This document shows, piece after piece, positions 30,759 through 33,717 of a DNA stretch of 33,717 nucleotides. The DNA lies in the NCBI GenBank assembly GCA_009885085.1, contig VFLK01000006.1, positions 1 through 33,717 of the forward strand. The letters run 5' to 3'. Made by a program: the position numbers and the translations under genes. This DNA is from Minisyncoccota bacterium. Its GTDB lineage: Bacteria; Patescibacteriota; Microgenomatia; UBA1400; PJMF01. The notes below the pieces were generated by a model. It did not search any database. It was not told the DNA's origin and was given only the letters and a program-made list of their open reading frames with translations. The first letter of the stretch is position 1. Each line of letters opens with the position of its first letter.

Positions 30759-31289
30759 ATGAGCGATTTACAAAAATTTTCCGCAAAAATTTGTTACACA
30801 GCCACCGGAATGCTGATAGTCGATGACAAAGTGCTTTTGGTGAAGCATAAAAAGTTGGGTTTTTGGTTGAATCCTGGAGGACATATTGAGGCTGACGAAC
30901 TTCCTCACATAGCCGCAGAACGCGAGTTCTGGGAAGAGACTGGGATTAAAGTAAAAGCATACGATTCTTTAGGACTAATGAAATCAAGTACCTCGGAATA
31001 TGTTCCTTCGCCAGTCTTGACTAGTCTGCATTGGGTAAATAAAGAAAGTTATGACAAACGTAATTCCAGTAACGATCAAACCAAAAGGGTTGTGACTGAA
31101 AAGTGGCCACTGGGCTGTGAACAACATTTAAATTACATGTTTTTGGTAAAACCAGTCAAAGATGTGGAATTCAGACAAAATACAGATGAATCTGATGGTA
31201 TTGCATGGTTTTCTTTAGATGATTTAGAAAATTTAGAAACGATTGAAGACATCAAGAATGAAATTAAGTTTGGATTTGGGCTGATCTGA
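30759..31289 (+). CDS. Nudix hydrolase
   Basis: The enzyme hydrolyses a nucleoside diphosphate linked to another group. The Nudix box at residues 41-63 is perfect (GHIEADELPHIAAEREFWEETGI fits GX5EX7REUXEEXGU), on a beta scaffold starting TATGMLIVDDKVLLVKHKKLGFW. The 176-residue length is normal. The exact substrate (for example damaged nucleotides or a cofactor) cannot be set from the box. A TATAAT abuts the start, so it is probably leaderless. It ends in TGA. Confidence 0.88.
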   Translation: MSDLQKFSAKICYTATGMLIVDDKVLLVKHKKLGFWLNPGGHIEADELPHIAAEREFWEETGIKVKAYDSLGLMKSSTSEYVPSPVLTSLHWVNKESYDKRNSSNDQTKRVVTEKWPLGCEQHLNYMFLVKPVKDVEFRQNTDESDGIAWFSLDDLENLETIEDIKNEIKFGFGLI

Positions 31290-31432
31290 TTAAATTATTT
31301 ATGATCCTAAAAAATTACCAGAATTTAGCAATTTAATAGATAGAACAGATATTGAAACTTAATCAAATTTATAGTATTTTTGAATCACAGCTAATTAGTA
31401 AAGCTAAATAAGATAATTAAAGGTAATTCAAT

Positions 31433-31684
31433 ATGAACGAAGAAGAAACCCCAAAAGATAATGAATTCGACGCAAACAATTTAACTGGCCTGATATTGGA
31501 TTACTACGATAGATATAGAGTTCCTATCGAGTCAGCAGTAAAATGGCAAAGTAGAATTTCTGAATTAAAACCTGTAGTTAAAGAAGTGCAAAAACAGTTT
31601 ATGATTGCACAAGCAGCCGGTTTTCCAGATCACAATACTTATAATGCAATTATGAATCTTATTAAAAAATTGCAAATGAAATGA
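31433..31684 (+). CDS. Hypothetical small helical protein
   Basis: An 83-residue soluble protein with an acidic N-terminus and two or three predicted helices (PIESAVKWQSRISELKPVVKEVQKQFMIAQ and TYNAIMNLIKKLQ). AAAGG precedes the ATG. It ends in TGA, just before the suf promoter. Not recognised, and its partners cannot be inferred beyond proximity to sufC. Confidence 0.5.
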   Translation: MNEEETPKDNEFDANNLTGLILDYYDRYRVPIESAVKWQSRISELKPVVKEVQKQFMIAQAAGFPDHNTYNAIMNLIKKLQMK

Positions 31685-31696
31685 TTTCATTTTTAT

Positions 31697-31725
31697 TTGG
31701 TCATAACACTCTTCCATGTTAAAAT
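31697..31725 (+). promoter_or_regulatory. Promoter of the suf cluster
   Basis: TTGGTC (31697-31702), 17 nt, extended -10 TGTTAAAAT (31717-31725), with a leader of about 22 nt before sufC. Confidence 0.6.
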
Positions 31726-31752
31726 AGCTCCTCAGCAGTAAGTACGGATCAG

Positions 31753-32520
31753 ATGAAAAAAAATACTTTCCAAATATCAAATCTTAAGGTTTCCATAGAC
31801 GGCAAGTCAATTTTGCGTGGCGTAGATTTAGAAGTTAAAGCTGGAGAAGTCCATGCAATTATGGGTCCCAATGGCTCTGGAAAATCAACTTTAGCCAATA
31901 CTTTGGCAGGTCATCCAAGTTATAAGGTTGAGAGTGGAAGTGTTATCTTGAGTGGATTAGATTCTATTGATGAAAATATTTTAGAAATGTCTCCCGATGA
32001 AAGAGCCAATACGGGAGTTTTTCTGGCATTCCAATACCCGGTGGAGGTCCCAGGAGTTCGAGTTCAAAATTTTCTTAAGATGGCTTATGAAGCTCGATTC
32101 AAAAACCAACCAGAGCGACAGTTCAAAAAAGCAATAGATTTTAGAAAACATTTACAGGGTTTGGCAGATGAATTAAAAATCAATAAAGAGTTTTTGAGCC
32201 GTGGACTTAACGAAGGTTTTAGTGGTGGTGAAAAGAAACAGCTAGAGATTTTACAAATGGCTTTGCTTGAACCTAAGTTTGCTATTTTAGACGAAACCGA
32301 TTCAGGATTAGACATTGATGCAATTAAGAAAGTTGCAAATGGAGTTGTAGAAATTATCAAAAAATACAACACAGGAGTGATAGTTATTACTCATTATCAG
32401 AGAATTTTGGATTATTTAAAACCAGATTTTGTGCATGTAATGATTAAGGGAAAAATTGTAGAAAGTGGAGACGCTTCACTTATTAGTAGTATAGAAAAAA
32501 AAGGATATACTGATTTTTAA
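31753..32520 (+). CDS. sufC: Fe-S cluster assembly ATPase SufC
   Basis: SufC is the ABC ATPase that works with SufB (and often SufD) to build iron-sulfur clusters in the cytoplasm. It has Walker A GPNGSGKST (38-46), Q-loop FQYPVEVPGV, signature FSGGEKKQLEILQ, Walker B FAILDETDSGLDID and H-loop VITHYQRIL, where the DETDSGLD form is SufC-specific. At 255 residues it has the usual length. It leads a cluster with a Nudix gene, an unknown gene and sufB. Confidence 0.96.
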   Translation: MKKNTFQISNLKVSIDGKSILRGVDLEVKAGEVHAIMGPNGSGKSTLANTLAGHPSYKVESGSVILSGLDSIDENILEMSPDERANTGVFLAFQYPVEVPGVRVQNFLKMAYEARFKNQPERQFKKAIDFRKHLQGLADELKINKEFLSRGLNEGFSGGEKKQLEILQMALLEPKFAILDETDSGLDIDAIKKVANGVVEIIKKYNTGVIVITHYQRILDYLKPDFVHVMIKGKIVESGDASLISSIEKKGYTDF

Positions 32521-32543
32521 TTAAAACTATCAATCAAAAAAAT

Positions 32544-33026
32544 ATGAAAAAAAATGATCATCAACTCACAAACGACGTTAAATTGCTTCAAAAAGTAGTG
32601 CTAATCCATGGCGACAAATTTTTGATTTTGCAAAGACAAGAGAATGCTTTTTCAAGACCGCTCGCCTGGGATCTGCCTGGAGGAAATGCTGAGTGGCCAG
32701 AAACTTTAGAAGACAAGGAAAACCCCCATCAAAACAATGTTACCAGAGAAGTGTTTGAAGAAACGGGAATTGAGGTTTCAGATGATTTCTTTACAACAGA
32801 AAACTTAGTTGAATTTAGAACTTTTTTTGAGGCTAAAGATCAAGTTTTCAGTGTAATCACAGGTTGGAAAGTAAAACTTAATGATGACTTTGATGAAGAA
32901 AAAGTTAAGATAAGTTCTGAACATATAAATTTTGATTGGATAACTTTGGATATGCTTGATGACTATAATTTTGATGGATTCAAAGGTGAATTTATTAAAG
33001 AAATAATTAGGAAATCAATATTATAA
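32544..33026 (+). CDS. Nudix hydrolase with enlarged Nudix box
   Basis: A 160-residue Nudix-fold protein (VVLIHGDKFLILQRQENAFSRPLAWDLPGG). The box has GNAEWPE and REVFEETGI, but 14 rather than 7 residues separate the first Glu from Arg (47-76), so there is a 7-residue insert. The catalytic Arg and Glu residues remain. It sits 24 nt after sufC and before sufB, which hints at a link with Fe-S metabolism or redox repair, not shown. It is distinct from the Nudix at 30759. Confidence 0.82.
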   Translation: MKKNDHQLTNDVKLLQKVVLIHGDKFLILQRQENAFSRPLAWDLPGGNAEWPETLEDKENPHQNNVTREVFEETGIEVSDDFFTTENLVEFRTFFEAKDQVFSVITGWKVKLNDDFDEEKVKISSEHINFDWITLDMLDDYNFDGFKGEFIKEIIRKSIL

Positions 33027-33054
33027 TTTAAAATACTATGCAAAGGAATTGACT

Positions 33055-33396
33055 ATGAATGGCGCCGACACAGAAAAAGATCCAATGGTAACTATAGTAT
33101 CAGAGGCTTTATCAAAACTCTTATTAGTTCCTTCTGAAAAACCAGATAGGATTTTAGATAGTACAGATGGTAAATCAAAATGGAGACGAGGTTGGTTTGC
33201 ATCAGTAATTGGATATATTGATATGCTCGGTATGACCTTTTTTGAAAAAGATAAAGAATTAGAACAGAGAATATCTGATTCAAGAACAAGTTGGTCGGTC
33301 GGTGAAATGAGACAGAGAAGTTTGACAGAACAAAGTGATATTGATCAAGCCGACCAGTTAATTATTGATGTTTTGGAGTATTTGAAAAAGTTATAA
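33055..33396 (+). CDS. Hypothetical protein between sufC and sufB
   Basis: I choose ATG 33055, eight bases after AAAGG, rather than the TTG start at 33049. The 113-residue protein is mostly helical and charged, with a Trp-rich middle (SKWRRGWFASVIGYIDMLGM) and a C-terminal helix (QADQLIIDVLEYLKKL). No family is recognised. It is 10 nt before sufB and therefore almost certainly in the suf transcript. It may assist the SufBC complex or be a passenger. Confidence 0.6.
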   Translation: MNGADTEKDPMVTIVSEALSKLLLVPSEKPDRILDSTDGKSKWRRGWFASVIGYIDMLGMTFFEKDKELEQRISDSRTSWSVGEMRQRSLTEQSDIDQADQLIIDVLEYLKKL

Positions 33397-33406
33397 TACA
33401 AATGCG

Positions 33407-33717
33407 ATGGCAAGATTTACAACCAAGAAAACCAAGGATTTTAAAACTGATAGTTCAGATTCATATGAGCACGGTTTTTCGTACTCAACTGACAGTTACA
33501 AATATATTTTAAAGCCTGGTTTGAATGAGGGCGTTGTCAAGGAAATTTCTGGAATTAAGAATGAACCAGAATGGATGCTAAAAATTCGCTTGGAAGCCTA
33601 CAAAGCTTTCCAAGCGAAGCAAACTCCAATTTGGGGAGCTGATTTATCAGAAATTAATTACGATAAAATTCATTATTATTTGCGTCCTTCCGATAAACAA
33701 GAAAAATCTTGGGATGA
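33407..33717 (+). CDS. sufB: Fe-S cluster assembly scaffold SufB, partial 3' end missing
   Basis: The open frame from ATG 33407 reads MARFTTKKTKDFKTDSSDSYEHGFSYST and then YILKPGLNEGVVKEISGIKNEPEWMLKIRLEAYKAF, followed by PIWGADLSEINYDKIHYYLRPSDKQEKSWD. This is the characteristic N-terminus of SufB, the scaffold that receives sulfur and iron with SufC. The gene runs off the window end and is missing from the ORF track. The core beta-helix and C-terminal catalytic Cys lie outside. Another ATG at 33402 is in a different frame. Confidence 0.93.
   Translation, partial: MARFTTKKTKDFKTDSSDSYEHGFSYSTDSYKYILKPGLNEGVVKEISGIKNEPEWMLKIRLEAYKAFQAKQTPIWGADLSEINYDKIHYYLRPSDKQEKSWD

Noticed and set aside
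31290-31364. Short open stretch after the first Nudix gene that reads like protein
   Set aside because: It has no start codon in frame, is preceded by a stop, and is only about 20 codons long.

Overview
This looks like a chromosomal segment of a Patescibacteria (Candidate Phyla Radiation) bacterium. The DNA is AT-rich, genes are short and tightly packed, tRNA genes do not encode CCA, IF-2 and HrcA are unusually short, and DnaJ lacks a zinc finger. I cannot name the class or genus from sequence alone. The standard code with TGA as a stop fits the window: several genes end in TGA and the long housekeeping genes have no internal TGA.

Layout. (1) 1-5660 is the right part of an integrated element. 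It holds a minus-strand pair of unknown genes, a divergent XRE regulator, a zinc-ribbon protein, several unknown small proteins, a helix-turn-helix protein and a large serine recombinase. The recombinase ORF runs antisense through a tRNA-Met(CAT) gene, which marks the probable right attachment site. (2) 5661-7270 holds two CAT-anticodon tRNAs, an FtsB/DivIC-like gene and a Xer-type recombinase. (3) 7270-9906 holds a promoter-terminator unit predicted to fold as a three-way-junction RNA, a possible Trp-containing leader peptide, trpB with an early in-frame stop, and trpS. (4) 10003-16185 holds a tRNA-binding protein, ftsH, a 5'-3' exonuclease, a GT4 glycosyltransferase and a convergent membrane-anchored glycosidase broken by one TGA. 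(5) 16238-20694 is the heat-shock cluster hrcA-grpE-dnaK-dnaJ with a CIRCE-like operator over the hrcA -10 box. (6) 20780-27992 is nusA-infB-orf-rpsO-orf-pnp with several structured leaders. (7) 28109-33717 holds an aldolase-like protein, YggT, superoxide dismutase, a DEDDy exonuclease, two Nudix hydrolases and sufC...sufB.

The most unusual signal is non-coding. A roughly 39-nt intergenic motif occurs four times (13354, 21139, 30571, 30622). It keeps fixed loop sequences while its inner 5-bp stem and outer AT-rich stem change on both sides, which is covariation. Other intergenic gaps carry long stems (18-20 bp) that enclose smaller hairpins. The serine recombinase leader contains two mutually exclusive stems, one of which masks its ribosome binding site.

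Three genes carry single lesions: trpB (TAA), the glycosidase (TGA) and a small ORF at 20780 (frameshift). These may be real decay or assembly errors. All functional calls come from motif reading, with no database search.
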